From MWH-TA3 sp044353905 (GTDB taxonomy: Bacteria > Actinomycetota > Actinomycetes > Actinomycetales > Microbacteriaceae): a stretch of DNA of 30,783 nucleotides. This document shows, piece after piece, positions 15,947-24,414 of this stretch (positions are counted from its first letter, which is position 1; every line of letters starts with the position of its first letter). The stretch spans positions 1-30,783 of the forward strand of contig JBILBA010000012.1 of NCBI GenBank assembly GCA_044353905.1. Direction: 5' to 3'. Made by a program: the position numbers and the translations under genes. A model generated the notes under the pieces. It made no database searches. It was not told the origin of the DNA and was given only the letters and a program-made list of their open reading frames with translations.

Positions 15947-16909
15947 TTATTTTCCTTGTTTTCGGGCGGATGACTGTGACAAATATTTCATGACTCCGTA
16001 AACCCCCGCGACGAGCAGGTCAGAGATTGTTGACGCGAGGCGGGCAAAGACGGAAATGGCGATGGCATCAACGACGTTGAACCCGATCGCAGCGAGAATC
16101 GCGACGAAGGTGGCTTCTCGGACACCGAGACCACTCGGCACGAACACCCACAGCACCCCGATTGCACCAGCAATTGTGTACGCCGCCGCCAAAGCAATGA
16201 CGTCGTTGAGGGATGTGCCCGGCAACAACGAGAAGGTGAGGAGTGCGACTCCGAATCCGTTGACAATTCGCGGAAGGGTGAATGCGCCGACCAGCGGTGC
16301 GACGCGACGCCAGGGCATGTGGGGAAGCGTGTCGAAGTCGTCAATTCGTCGCATGCGCGCGATTCGGCTCGCGAGGGGATTGATGAGGTACCGAAGAGAG
16401 ACGAGCCCCACCGCGCCAGTTACGACGAGTAGAAGCGACAGCGTCCAGACTTGCTCGTCGCCGAGGGTGTCTCGTCGGACGATGACGAGCACGACGAGAG
16501 AGCCGAGAATGGACGCGATTTGGACGAATGCGAATTCGTACATGAACCCCAGAAAGGCAGTCGCGCGGCGCACTCCACGAGCGGACGCCCACGAGACCTT
16601 GTACAGCGGCTGGGCAACACTGGGAATGTACCGAACAAGCCACGAACCGAGGTGGGCTTCGGTCGCCGACCAAACATCGATGTGGCGTTCGCCCAACGCA
16701 CGAAGAACAAGCGCCCATAGCCAACCCGACACCACGACGGCGAACGCAAAGATGACAATCGCACCGACGGTTTGGGCGTTGATCCCGATTGGGTACTGCT
16801 GCACGCGATCCCAGTTGGTGATGAGTGTTGTGACGAAAAAGTACAGGACCGTCCCGACGACCGCGAAGGCCAGCAGGGGTCGAAGGTATTTTTTCGCCAG
16901 CGACTTCAC
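15947..16909 (-). CDS. Lysylphosphatidylglycerol synthase/UPF0104-like membrane protein (flippase-like)
   Basis: A 320-residue multi-span membrane protein with about eight helices. The start is set at the GTG at 16909, which overlaps the upstream stop as GTGA; in-frame codons further upstream lie within the nitroreductase gene and are not used. GSWLVRYIPSVAQPLYKVSWA and LWVFVPSGLGVREATFVAIL are typical of the LPG_synthase_TM/UPF0104 family (PF03706), including the GxGxRE-type motif in the last third. Family members include the flippase domain of MprF and AglD-like glycosylation proteins. No separate Wzx-type flippase is seen in this operon, so it is a candidate for moving a lipid-linked sugar across the membrane; this is inference. 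Confidence 0.85.
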   Translation of the reverse strand: MKSLAKKYLRPLLAFAVVGTVLYFFVTTLITNWDRVQQYPIGINAQTVGAIVIFAFAVVVSGWLWALVLRALGERHIDVWSATEAHLGSWLVRYIPSVAQPLYKVSWASARGVRRATAFLGFMYEFAFVQIASILGSLVVLVIVRRDTLGDEQVWTLSLLLVVTGAVGLVSLRYLINPLASRIARMRRIDDFDTLPHMPWRRVAPLVGAFTLPRIVNGFGVALLTFSLLPGTSLNDVIALAAAYTIAGAIGVLWVFVPSGLGVREATFVAILAAIGFNVVDAIAISVFARLASTISDLLVAGVYGVMKYLSQSSARKQGK

Positions 16910-18063
16910 TGGCCGCGGCCCAACACGTTGTAAGTGCGAATCGAGTCGAGTTCCTTCTTTTGAGAGAAGGGAACCTGCTGTTTCGGATCGGAGTAACCCA
17001 CAGCCATCAACATCACGACTCGTTCGGTGAAGTCGAGTCCCAACAGTTTCTGCATCTTGATTTCGACCGGTTCGAGATCGGGCCAGTTGATGAGAGTCGA
17101 ACTCAGCCCCTGTGTTTCCAGGGCGAAAATGAAGGACATCGCCGCGAGTGATGAGTCGATGTAAAAAGCGTGCCGATCGCGGGGCGAAAAGTAGCTCGAC
17201 AGTTTTCCGACGATCACGATGATGCACGGGATATTGGTGTCCCACCCGGCCGTTCCAAACGGGACCGCCGCTACTTTCTGAACCATGTCCTTGTCGTCGA
17301 AGACGCGGAACTCGTAAGGAAGCCGGTTGCACGCAGTCGGAGACTGGCGGGCCGCCATCATTGCCTTATCGATCGCCTCACGAGGTACCGCCCGGTCCTG
17401 GAACCATCGCACCGAGCGACGGTTCTCGGTCAGAGTGAGGAAGTCCTCGTATGAGATGTTCGAGGTGTTCTTTTTGACAAACGGGATCTTCGGTGACGTC
17501 GAACGAGCGGGGCTGGGCTGAGCGTCGAACAATGTCTTCGCGGCCGCGATCCGCGGGTGCGAATTGTCCGCCGCGCCGAAATAGGCCGACAGGACGTCGT
17601 GCGACCACTGCAGTTCGCTCAATTCCATCGAACCTGTGTTCGTCAGCGACTGAGCAACGGACGCGGTATAAAACTTGACTGTTTCCCCGATGTAGTCCGC
17701 CGCGAAAACCGCGCGACGGTTCTTCATGATGAGAGCCTTTTCGAGGCGGTGTACGTTCCGGCGCAGACCGACGTGGGAAACATCAGGACGGTACTTGTCG
17801 CGGTAATAGTTGCGGCGACCGCGGAAAACGGCAGCCTGCTCGCGATTGAACGACAACGGAAGGAACGTGTAATACAGGTGGGTGAGGATTCGATTCCACC
17901 CAAAAACTTCGAGAATCGCTGTGTTGATCCCGTCGTAGGCAGCTTTGAAAACTGGGTTTGCGAGAACACGTTTTGCCAGTTTCTTTAACGTTCCGAACAC
18001 ACGCCGAACCTTTCGCAGCGCCCCAACAGGGCGGGAATCCTTGGATTCCAAATCTAACACCAC
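16906..18063 (-). CDS. Nitroreductase family protein with long N-terminal extension, in glycan operon
   Basis: A 385-residue protein. The C-terminal half (about 205-385) is an FMN-dependent nitroreductase fold: TENRRSVRWFQDRAVPREAI (213-231), ARQSPTACNRLPYEF with the flavin-contacting region, and VVMLMAVGYSDP near the end. The N-terminal 200 residues do not match nitroreductase: they are basic and contain YYRDKYRPDVSHVGLRRNVHRLEKAL, conserved in other nitroreductases found in capsule and exopolysaccharide loci. Its place as first gene of an operon with a pyruvyl transferase and glycosyltransferases argues for a role in sugar modification or regulation, not detoxification. GTG at 18063 (or 18060) is the start; AGG lies about 8 bases upstream. 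Confidence 0.83.
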   Translation of the reverse strand: MVLDLESKDSRPVGALRKVRRVFGTLKKLAKRVLANPVFKAAYDGINTAILEVFGWNRILTHLYYTFLPLSFNREQAAVFRGRRNYYRDKYRPDVSHVGLRRNVHRLEKALIMKNRRAVFAADYIGETVKFYTASVAQSLTNTGSMELSELQWSHDVLSAYFGAADNSHPRIAAAKTLFDAQPSPARSTSPKIPFVKKNTSNISYEDFLTLTENRRSVRWFQDRAVPREAIDKAMMAARQSPTACNRLPYEFRVFDDKDMVQKVAAVPFGTAGWDTNIPCIIVIVGKLSSYFSPRDRHAFYIDSSLAAMSFIFALETQGLSSTLINWPDLEPVEIKMQKLLGLDFTERVVMLMAVGYSDPKQQVPFSQKKELDSIRTYNVLGRGQ

Positions 18064-18121
18064 GAGCGTTACCTGATACTGACCACGCGATGGGGTTATC
18101 GGGCGCGTTTAGGGTAGAAAC
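18064..18121. promoter_or_regulatory. Divergent promoter region; leaderless start for the SDR gene
   Basis: This 58-base gap separates two divergent genes. On the plus strand TAGGGT (18110-18115) ends 7 bases before the A of the SDR ATG, giving a leaderless transcript. On the minus strand CAGTAT, about 13 bases before the GTG of the glycan operon, is a possible -10 box. No recognisable -35 elements are seen. Confidence 0.6.
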
Positions 18122-18910
18122 ATGAATAACAAACGACCAACGGCACTCATCACCGGCGCGAGCAGTGGAATCGGCGCGGTGTTCGCCCGCGAATACGCGT
18201 CACGCGGACACGATCTCGTCATTGCCGCAAGGCGAACCGATCGACTCGAGGCGCTGGCCGCAGAAATCACCTCGGCTCACGGCGTCAACGTGCGGGTGAT
18301 CGCGGCGGACCTCTCGGTCCCCGGTTCGGCCCAGAAACTCGCGACCGCGGTCGGGAAGACCCCCATCGACGTTCTCGTCAACAATTCGGGTTGGGGCCAC
18401 ATCGGCGCATTCGCGACCGAGGACCTCGACGGAATTGCCGACGAAATCAACGTCAACATTGTGTCGCTGACTCAGTTGTCCAGGCTGTTCGTCGCCCCGA
18501 TGATCGAACGCGGCCGAGGGACCATCATCAACATCGCCTCGACAGCCGCCTATCAGCCGGTCCCCAACATGTCGGTCTATGCGGCGACGAAGGCGTATGT
18601 CTTGTCCTTCACCGAAGCGCTCTGGGGTGAACTCCAGGGAACCGGAGTAACGGCGCTCGCCGTCTCGCCCGGCGGTACGGCAACCGAGTTTTTCGACGTC
18701 GCCGGCGGTCGCGCGATGGCGGGCGGACTCATGACACCCGCACAAGTGGTCGCCACCGCGATGTCAGCTCTTGACTCGAAATCCCCGCCGCCCAGCGTCA
18801 TCGTCGGACCCTCCAATCGCGTCATGGCGATGGCAGGACGATTTGTTCCCCGTCGCATGCTGATTTCCGTCGCAAAGACCCTCATGAAGTCGGATCACGC
18901 CAGTCATTAG
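18122..18910 (+). CDS. Short-chain dehydrogenase/reductase
   Basis: A 262-residue classical SDR. TGASSGIG (11-18) binds NAD(P), AARRTDR after the second strand suggests NADP preference, VNNSG (86-90) replaces the usual NNAG, and the catalytic Ser140, Tyr153 and Lys157 are in place (YAATK). The C-terminus has SPGGTATEFF (a PG-type substrate loop) and a basic tail, as in SDRs acting on lipids or quinone-like compounds. The gene has its own leaderless promoter and no operon partner, so its substrate is unknown. Confidence 0.93.
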   Translation: MNNKRPTALITGASSGIGAVFAREYASRGHDLVIAARRTDRLEALAAEITSAHGVNVRVIAADLSVPGSAQKLATAVGKTPIDVLVNNSGWGHIGAFATEDLDGIADEINVNIVSLTQLSRLFVAPMIERGRGTIINIASTAAYQPVPNMSVYAATKAYVLSFTEALWGELQGTGVTALAVSPGGTATEFFDVAGGRAMAGGLMTPAQVVATAMSALDSKSPPPSVIVGPSNRVMAMAGRFVPRRMLISVAKTLMKSDHASH

Positions 18911-18950
18911 CCACCGGGGCGAGGGCTCGCTCACGAACGTAGCGCCCTGA

Positions 18951-18956
18951 TAGTGT
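18951..18956 (+). promoter_or_regulatory. Probable -10 box of the GH3 lipoprotein gene
   Basis: TAGTGT ends 9 bases before the ATG at 18965, giving a leaderless or nearly leaderless transcript and favouring that ATG over the GTG at 18953, which lies inside the box. Confidence 0.5.
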
Positions 18957-18964
18957 CGTGGCTC

Positions 18965-20134
18965 ATGAGCAGACTTCCTCGCGTCGCCGTTGCTTCGCTA
19001 CTGCTCGTCGCCACGTCTGCGGGGTGCTCACTGTCGTTCGACGTCGACCCGATGACGGGATCCCCGAATGCAGCCGAATCCGCAGGGCCAACGGCAAGCC
19101 CGGAGCCCACCCCCAGCGCGGAACCGACCGACCGACCGTATGACCCCAGCGATCCAACCACGTGGACGGATCGTCAACTCGTTGCACAGACCATATTCGT
19201 CTGCACCTCGGTCGCCAATGTTGCCGGTGCGCGGAACGCGGTGTCCAAGGGGATTGGTGGTGTCGTGTTTCTTGGCGGAGAGGCCCCCAGCGACCTCAAA
19301 CGCCAGATCGCCTCGTTGGTCAAGAAAATCCGCGGCAAAGTCGCACCGCTCATCGCGAGCGACGAGGAGGGCGGCGCGGTTCAGCGTCTGGCGAGTGCGA
19401 TCTATCCCCTCCCGTCGGCTCGGGTTATGGGAACGTGGGACGCGTCTCGCATCACCTCCACAGCAAAGGACTATGGCAAGAGCATGAAGCGGCTCGGGGT
19501 CGACATGGCCTTCTCGCCTGTTGCCGACCTCAACATTCCTGGCCAATTCATCGCGACGCAATCTCGAGCCTTTTCCGACGACCCCAAACGCGTGGGCAAC
19601 GCCGCGGTTGCCTGGGCGACGGGACTCGACAGTGCGGGCGTCGCGCCCGTCATCAAGCACTGGCCGGGCCACGGCCGAGCTTCGGACACGCACCGGAAAC
19701 CCGGGCGAATACCGTCGTATTCAAAACTGGTCAAAGCCGACTTGAAGCCGTTCTCTCAGGCAATTGGCGAGGGATTCACCGCGGTCATGGTCGGGCATCT
19801 CGAGTCCGCGGGGCTCACCGAACGTGGTGTGCCGGCGAGCAGGTCACCGAAAGCGCTTGCCGTGCTGCGTGACGAGATCGGACCGGACGGACTCATTATT
19901 ACTGACTCACTTTCCATGGAAGCCGCGCTGATTGGAGTCAGACATCGCTCGGCCGATGCGGTGTACAAATCGCTCGACGCTGGAGCCGATGTTGCGGTGA
20001 TTTGTTCGGCCCCCGCGCAAATCGTCAACCGCGTTGCGGTGAAGGTGTCGGACAGCGATTTGTCGAGGGCGGAACTGATCGAGAAGGTCGCCCGAATCCT
20101 CGCCTGGAAGAAACGGCTCGGCGTCATCGACTAA
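18965..20134 (+). CDS. GH3 beta-N-acetylhexosaminidase-like lipoprotein (NagZ type)
   Basis: A 389-residue secreted enzyme. MSRLPR plus a hydrophobic stretch ends in TSAGC with Cys21 as the lipidation site, followed by a Pro/Thr/Ser-rich linker to about residue 60. The glycoside hydrolase 3 domain shows ASDEEGGAVQRL (131-142), KHWPGHG (231-237) with Asp241 and His243 as the NagZ-type acid/base dyad in DTH, and ITDSLSMEA with nucleophile Asp314. NagZ enzymes cleave GlcNAc-beta-1,4 from anhydroMurNAc or MurNAc. Being an exported lipoprotein, it should act on peptidoglycan fragments outside the membrane. The start at 18965 gives a normal signal; the GTG at 18953 would add four residues. Its stop is 15 bases from the convergent DMT gene. 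Confidence 0.9.
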   Translation: MSRLPRVAVASLLLVATSAGCSLSFDVDPMTGSPNAAESAGPTASPEPTPSAEPTDRPYDPSDPTTWTDRQLVAQTIFVCTSVANVAGARNAVSKGIGGVVFLGGEAPSDLKRQIASLVKKIRGKVAPLIASDEEGGAVQRLASAIYPLPSARVMGTWDASRITSTAKDYGKSMKRLGVDMAFSPVADLNIPGQFIATQSRAFSDDPKRVGNAAVAWATGLDSAGVAPVIKHWPGHGRASDTHRKPGRIPSYSKLVKADLKPFSQAIGEGFTAVMVGHLESAGLTERGVPASRSPKALAVLRDEIGPDGLIITDSLSMEAALIGVRHRSADAVYKSLDAGADVAVICSAPAQIVNRVAVKVSDSDLSRAELIEKVARILAWKKRLGVID

Positions 20135-20149
20135 CGGGTTTACCGCCGG

Positions 20150-21070
20150 CTATTCGAAGTGCCCGAGCGGGTGAACCGGAAGGATTTCGCCCTTCCTGGG
20201 CTTTCGGCGAGAGGGCCATTCGGCGATCAGCATCGCCGCAATCATGATGCACCCGCCAATAATCGTGCGAACGGCGAGCGTTTCTTGTCCGACCGCTACC
20301 GAGAGGCCCGCCGCCCAGGGGACCTCGGCGGTGAGGATAATCGCGACGCGGGACGAGTCCATTTTGGACTGCGCCCACGTTTGCAGAAGGAACGCGAGAG
20401 CGGTCGCGAACACCGCGGTGACGAGAACCGCAATCCAGACGTCGGCGTCCGGTGGAGCGACATATCCGTCGCCGTCGGCGAAGGTCAGGACGGCGGTGAA
20501 GATCGCCACGACGATGATCTGAACGACCGTGAGAGCGTAGGAATCGTTGCCGGGTGCCCAGCGACCCAAAACAACGATGTGGAGAGCGAAAAAGAGTGCC
20601 CCCACGATGATCCAGATTTCCCCGACGCCGATTCCGAACGAGTTCAACGAGATAATCCCGAGCCCGGTCAAACCGAGAACAGCGGCGATGATGACCTTGC
20701 GGTTGAGCGGTTGCCGAAAGAGCAACCAGGCAAGCAGCGGTGTTCCGACCACGTAGAGGCCCGTGAGGAATCCGGTGATTGCGGCGGTTGCGTAGTGCAG
20801 TCCGATGGTTTGTGCGACATAGCCGACCGAGAGGACAATTCCCGCGACGCCTCCGGTCCACCACACGCGCGGCGTGATGTTCGACAGGACCGACGGACGA
20901 ACGAGAATCAAGATGATGGCCGCGATGACGAACCGCGTGGCGAGGAAGTCTGGGACTGGCTGACGCTCAATCGCGGGCTTCATGAGCACGAACGATGCGC
21001 CCCACGCTGCGGTCACAACAAAGAGGGCGAGGACGGCAAGTCGGCCGTCGGCACTGGGGGTTCGATTCAC
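20150..21070 (-). CDS. EamA/DMT superfamily transporter
   Basis: A 306-residue membrane protein with about ten helices in two EamA repeats. The first repeat begins AVLALFVVTAAWGASFVLMKP, with the typical AAxWGxxF motif and a following arginine-rich RFVIAAIILI segment. The second half contains IILTAEVPWAAGLSVAVGQE, the repeat's ExP(W) motif, and ends LIAEWPSRRKPRKGE. Such proteins usually export amino acids or metabolites, substrate not predictable. The GTG at 21070 overlaps the stop of the SDR/DUF2867 gene as GTGA, so the two form an operon; longer in-frame extension into that gene is unlikely. Confidence 0.9.
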   Translation of the reverse strand: MNRTPSADGRLAVLALFVVTAAWGASFVLMKPAIERQPVPDFLATRFVIAAIILILVRPSVLSNITPRVWWTGGVAGIVLSVGYVAQTIGLHYATAAITGFLTGLYVVGTPLLAWLLFRQPLNRKVIIAAVLGLTGLGIISLNSFGIGVGEIWIIVGALFFALHIVVLGRWAPGNDSYALTVVQIIVVAIFTAVLTFADGDGYVAPPDADVWIAVLVTAVFATALAFLLQTWAQSKMDSSRVAIILTAEVPWAAGLSVAVGQETLAVRTIIGGCIMIAAMLIAEWPSRRKPRKGEILPVHPLGHFE

Positions 21071-22584
21071 GAGCGTTTGTTTTTTCGACCGCGTGCCACG
21101 GAGTTCACCATCGACGGGAAAACCAATCCGTGCATCGGCCAAACGAACCACCAATACGCGTGACCCGCGAGCCCGCGCGGTGCGAAAAAGGCGCGTTGCG
21201 TGACCTTCGCGCCAGTGCCTTCGGCCTCAACCGTGAATTCCAGCCAGGCCAAGCCCGGATTGCGCATCTCGGCGCGAAGGCGCAGGACGTGCGGTGGACG
21301 AAGGGACTCGACGCGCCAGAAATCGAGCGCTTCACCCTCGACCAGGTGGTTCGGATCGCGACGCCCGCGGCGAAGACCGGGTCCACCGACGAGGCGATCC
21401 AGAAGCCCGCGCGCTTCCCACGCCCAACTCGCCGTGGAATAACCGTTATCGCCGCCAATCGACTCGACGCGCTTCCACACTTCGTCAACCGAGTCGGTGC
21501 TGTGCGCCACACGAATGTCCTGATACAGCGTGCCACCGGCCCATTTGGGGTCGGTTGGAAGGGGTTCCGAGGGTGAACCGGGAAGGGACGCATCCGACCA
21601 ACGGGTGTCGACGTGGGCGTCCTTGATTTTCGACAACGCCAGGGTCACCGCACGGTCGAAGGTGGTGAGACCGGCCGGCGGATCGGGAATCAAGCGCCGG
21701 ATGTCATCATTCCGAGCCACGACCTCGTTCTTCAAGCTCGCGACGAGCCTGCGGGCGAGCGTATACGGCACGGGGGTGACGAGCCCGACCCAGCCGCTCG
21801 ACAGTCTCGGCGTCAAAACCGGCACGGGGATGATGATGCGCGGGCGAAGCCCCGCCGCAGCAGCGTAATGCTCCATCATCTCGCGATACGTGAATACGTC
21901 GGGTCCGCCGATGTCGTAGTCGCCCGAAACGGAATCCGGAAGCGATGCGGCACCCACGAGGTATCGAAGAACATCTCGAACAGCAATCGGCTGGATGCGC
22001 GAATTCACCCACTTGGGGACGGTCATGATCGGAAGTCGTTCGGTCAGATAGCGCAGCATCTCGAACGACGCGGAACCCGAACCGATGACAACTCCTGCAC
22101 GCAACTCGAGAGTGGGGACACCGCTGTTCTGCAGAATGTCACCCGTGTCGGCTCGTGATTGAAGGTGGGGGGAAAGGGCCGAATCCGCGTCGGCCATTCC
22201 GCCGAGGTAGACGATTCGCGAAACTCCCGCGGCGAGACATTCCTCACCAAACAACGTTGCGACGAGGCGTTCCTCTTCCTCGAAGTTCTGCGGGGACATG
22301 AGTGCGTGCAACAAGTAATACGCGACGTCGACGCCTTCGACCGCGCGCGTGAGGTCCTCGCGGTTCGTGGCGTCACCGTCGATGACCTCGACCTTGTCGA
22401 TCCACGGGTGGAAGCGCAAGCGCTCGGCGTGGCGTGCCATGACGCGAACACGATAGCCGTGGGCGAGCAACTCCCGAACGAGCCGGCCACCGATGTATCC
22501 GGTCGCCCCGGTCACGAGACACAGAGCGGGCAAGCCGCCGTCTCCACGGCGTAGGGGAAGGTCGGAAGTGATTTCACTGGGCAC
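21067..22584 (-). CDS. SDR family oxidoreductase fused to DUF2867
   Basis: A 505-residue two-domain protein. The N-terminal 290 residues are an atypical (extended) SDR with LVTGATGYIGGRLVRELL for the nucleotide and a RVMAR end of strand 2. The C-terminal part, from about residue 345 (GGTLYQDIRVAHSTDSVDEVWKRVE) to HAYWWFVWPMHGLVFP, is a DUF2867/START-like domain found only with such SDRs in many actinobacteria. The function of this fusion is not established; a role on a hydrophobic ligand such as a polyprenyl or quinone is suggested by the START-like part. GTG start at 22584, 7 bases after TACTAT on the minus strand, so probably leaderless. Confidence 0.88.
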   Translation of the reverse strand: MPSEITSDLPLRRGDGGLPALCLVTGATGYIGGRLVRELLAHGYRVRVMARHAERLRFHPWIDKVEVIDGDATNREDLTRAVEGVDVAYYLLHALMSPQNFEEEERLVATLFGEECLAAGVSRIVYLGGMADADSALSPHLQSRADTGDILQNSGVPTLELRAGVVIGSGSASFEMLRYLTERLPIMTVPKWVNSRIQPIAVRDVLRYLVGAASLPDSVSGDYDIGGPDVFTYREMMEHYAAAAGLRPRIIIPVPVLTPRLSSGWVGLVTPVPYTLARRLVASLKNEVVARNDDIRRLIPDPPAGLTTFDRAVTLALSKIKDAHVDTRWSDASLPGSPSEPLPTDPKWAGGTLYQDIRVAHSTDSVDEVWKRVESIGGDNGYSTASWAWEARGLLDRLVGGPGLRRGRRDPNHLVEGEALDFWRVESLRPPHVLRLRAEMRNPGLAWLEFTVEAEGTGAKVTQRAFFAPRGLAGHAYWWFVWPMHGLVFPSMVNSVARGRKNKRS

Positions 22585-22618
22585 AATTCGATAGTAGAGC
22601 GTGCGGTATCGTCACAGG
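22585..22618. promoter_or_regulatory. Compact divergent promoter, both transcripts leaderless
   Basis: Only 34 bases separate two divergent GTG starts. On the minus strand TACTAT (22591-22596) ends 7 bases before the SDR start; on the plus strand TATCGT (22607-22612) ends 7 bases before the psuG start. The -35 region of each promoter would fall inside the other gene's 5' end, so the two polymerases would compete. Confidence 0.65.
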
Positions 22619-23530
22619 GTGCCTACGTTGAATATTGCGCCAGAAGTCGCCCGCGCGCTTGCGGACAACAAGCCCGTCGTCGCCCTCGAATCGACGATTA
22701 TTTCGCACGGACTCCCGCGCCCGCGCAATCGCGAGGCGGCTCTCGAGTTCGAACAGATTTTGCGGGACAAGGGAGTCGTCCCCGCGACGATCGCGGTCAT
22801 CGATGGAATCCCGACGGTAGGCCTCGACGCCGAGGGGCTCGCGACAATCGCGGACGAGGACATCGCCAAGGCGAGCGTTCGAGACCTTCCGATTCTGTTG
22901 GCCAAGCGATTCAGTGGCGCGACAACCGTCGCTGCGACCGCCCACATCGCTGCCCAAGCCGGAATTCGCGTGTTTGCGACGGGCGGACTCGGTGGCGTTC
23001 ACCGCGGTGCCAACGAAACGTTTGATGAATCGGCCGACCTCTCGACCCTCGCTGTCACAAACATTTCCGTGGTCTCTGCCGGCGTGAAATCCGTTCTTGA
23101 CATCGCCGCAACACTCGAGCGACTCGAAACACTGTCGGTGCCAGTTGTCGGCTACGGCACCACCGCTTTCCCCGCGTTCTGGTTGTCGGACAGCGGGTAC
23201 ACCCTCGACTGGTCGGCGGCGGATGCAACCGAAGTCGCCGCGATCATGAAGGCACACGACGAGACGGGACACGGTCAGGGCATCGTTGTCGCGAACCCGA
23301 TCCCGCTCGATCAACAGTGGGATCCCGCCGAGCACGACCACGTTCTGTCGCAAGCCTTCCTCGCAGCCGAAAAGGCCGGAGTGCGCGGCAAGGCCGTCAC
23401 GCCGTTCCTTCTCGGGTACATCGTCGAGGCGTCCGGTGGGCGCAGCCTCGAGGTCAATCTCGATCTGGCGCGCAACAACATTCGGGTTGCAGGCGACATC
23501 GCGACCGCGTGGTGTCGACTCCGCGCATGA
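22619..23530 (+). CDS. psuG: Pseudouridine-5'-phosphate glycosidase
   Basis: A 303-residue enzyme that reversibly splits the C-C bond of pseudouridine 5'-phosphate to uracil and ribose 5-phosphate. Recognisable parts are VVALESTIISHGLP (about 20-33, active-site Glu), VFATGGLGGVHRGA, the DESADLSTL metal-site segment, VVSAGVKSVLD and PVVGYGTTAFPAFW. Length fits the family. The start is the GTG at 22619, 7 bases after TATCGT; an in-frame GTG at 22601 would place the start before the promoter box. It overlaps the kinase gene by 4 bases (ATGA), the usual psuG-psuK pairing in actinobacteria. Confidence 0.95.
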   Translation: MPTLNIAPEVARALADNKPVVALESTIISHGLPRPRNREAALEFEQILRDKGVVPATIAVIDGIPTVGLDAEGLATIADEDIAKASVRDLPILLAKRFSGATTVAATAHIAAQAGIRVFATGGLGGVHRGANETFDESADLSTLAVTNISVVSAGVKSVLDIAATLERLETLSVPVVGYGTTAFPAFWLSDSGYTLDWSAADATEVAAIMKAHDETGHGQGIVVANPIPLDQQWDPAEHDHVLSQAFLAAEKAGVRGKAVTPFLLGYIVEASGGRSLEVNLDLARNNIRVAGDIATAWCRLRA

Positions 23531-24414
23531 CGGTCGCGGGAACGATTGTCGTCGTCGGTGACGTCATCGACGACATCATCGTTCGTCCCCAGGGCGCGAT
23601 TCGCACGGACACCGACACCCCCGCGCTGATCGAACGGCATCCGGGAGGTTCGTCGGCGAACACCGCCGCCTGGCTCGGACACATCGGCGCCGACGTGCAC
23701 TTCTTTGGCCAGGTCGGTGACGCAGATAACGCCAGGCACACTCGCGAACTGGAGAAGTTCGGGGTCAAGGCACACCTGCAGAGTGACACGGAACGCTCGA
23801 CGGGAACGATTGTCATCATCGTCGAGGGTGAGAAGCGAACGATGCTGACGGATCGTGGGGCGAACGTCATCTTTGACCTCGATACCGTCCCGCAGGAACT
23901 CATCGCCGTTGCGGAATATCTGCACTTCACGGGCCACACGATCATCGACGAACCCAAACGCGAATCCGTCGTGCGATTGATTTCGCGGGCGGCGGCACAC
24001 GGTGTCAGCGTCAGCATCGACCCAGCCTCGGCGGGTTTCATTTCCGATTTCGGGGTCGCCGAGTTTCTGCGGCTCTGTGACGGCGCCCACATCCTGCGAC
24101 CCAACGAGGACGAGGTCCGAATCCTGTCCGGGCTCGACGATGTCGAAGCGGCCACCGTCAAGTTGACCGAACTTTTCCCGCTCGTCGTGACAACGTGCGG
24201 TCGTGACGGCGTCATCGTCGGGCAACGCGGCGAAGAGGTCGTTCGCGTTGCTGTCGACCCCATCGACGTCGTCGACCCAACGGGCGCGGGGGATTCCTTC
24301 AACGCCGGCCTGTTGGCGGGGCTCGCGCGAGGTTTGTCGCCTGTCGACGCCACACGTGCGGCCGTCATCGTCGCCGCCGAGGCGGTTACTGCGGTGGGCG
24401 CTCGCCCCGCATAG
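23527..24414 (+). CDS. psuK: PfkB-family carbohydrate kinase, probable pseudouridine kinase
   Basis: A 295-residue ribokinase-like enzyme. PGGSSANTAAWLGHIGADV (39-57) is the substrate loop and DPTGAGDSFNAG (250-261) the PfkB signature 2 with catalytic base Asp256. RPNEDEVRIL (about 191-200) is the usual N-x-x-E region of the family. PfkB kinases are hard to tell apart by sequence; the assignment rests on the ATGA overlap with psuG, whose substrate this kinase would make from pseudouridine and ATP. The in-frame region upstream of 23527 lies inside psuG and is not used. The last 29 bases overlap the convergent photolyase gene. Confidence 0.88.
   Translation: MTVAGTIVVVGDVIDDIIVRPQGAIRTDTDTPALIERHPGGSSANTAAWLGHIGADVHFFGQVGDADNARHTRELEKFGVKAHLQSDTERSTGTIVIIVEGEKRTMLTDRGANVIFDLDTVPQELIAVAEYLHFTGHTIIDEPKRESVVRLISRAAAHGVSVSIDPASAGFISDFGVAEFLRLCDGAHILRPNEDEVRILSGLDDVEAATVKLTELFPLVVTTCGRDGVIVGQRGEEVVRVAVDPIDVVDPTGAGDSFNAGLLAGLARGLSPVDATRAAVIVAAEAVTAVGARPA

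Noticed and set aside
16056..17030. 324-codon open frame opposite the flippase-like and nitroreductase genes
   Set aside because: Antisense to two overlapping real genes; the translation is Thr/Arg/Ser/Ala-rich and has no family features or start signals.
20159..21163. 334-codon open frame opposite the DMT transporter
   Set aside because: Antisense to a clear ten-helix transporter; the product is highly charged (Arg/Asp/Glu/Asn) and without domains. It is the mirror of hydrophobic codons.
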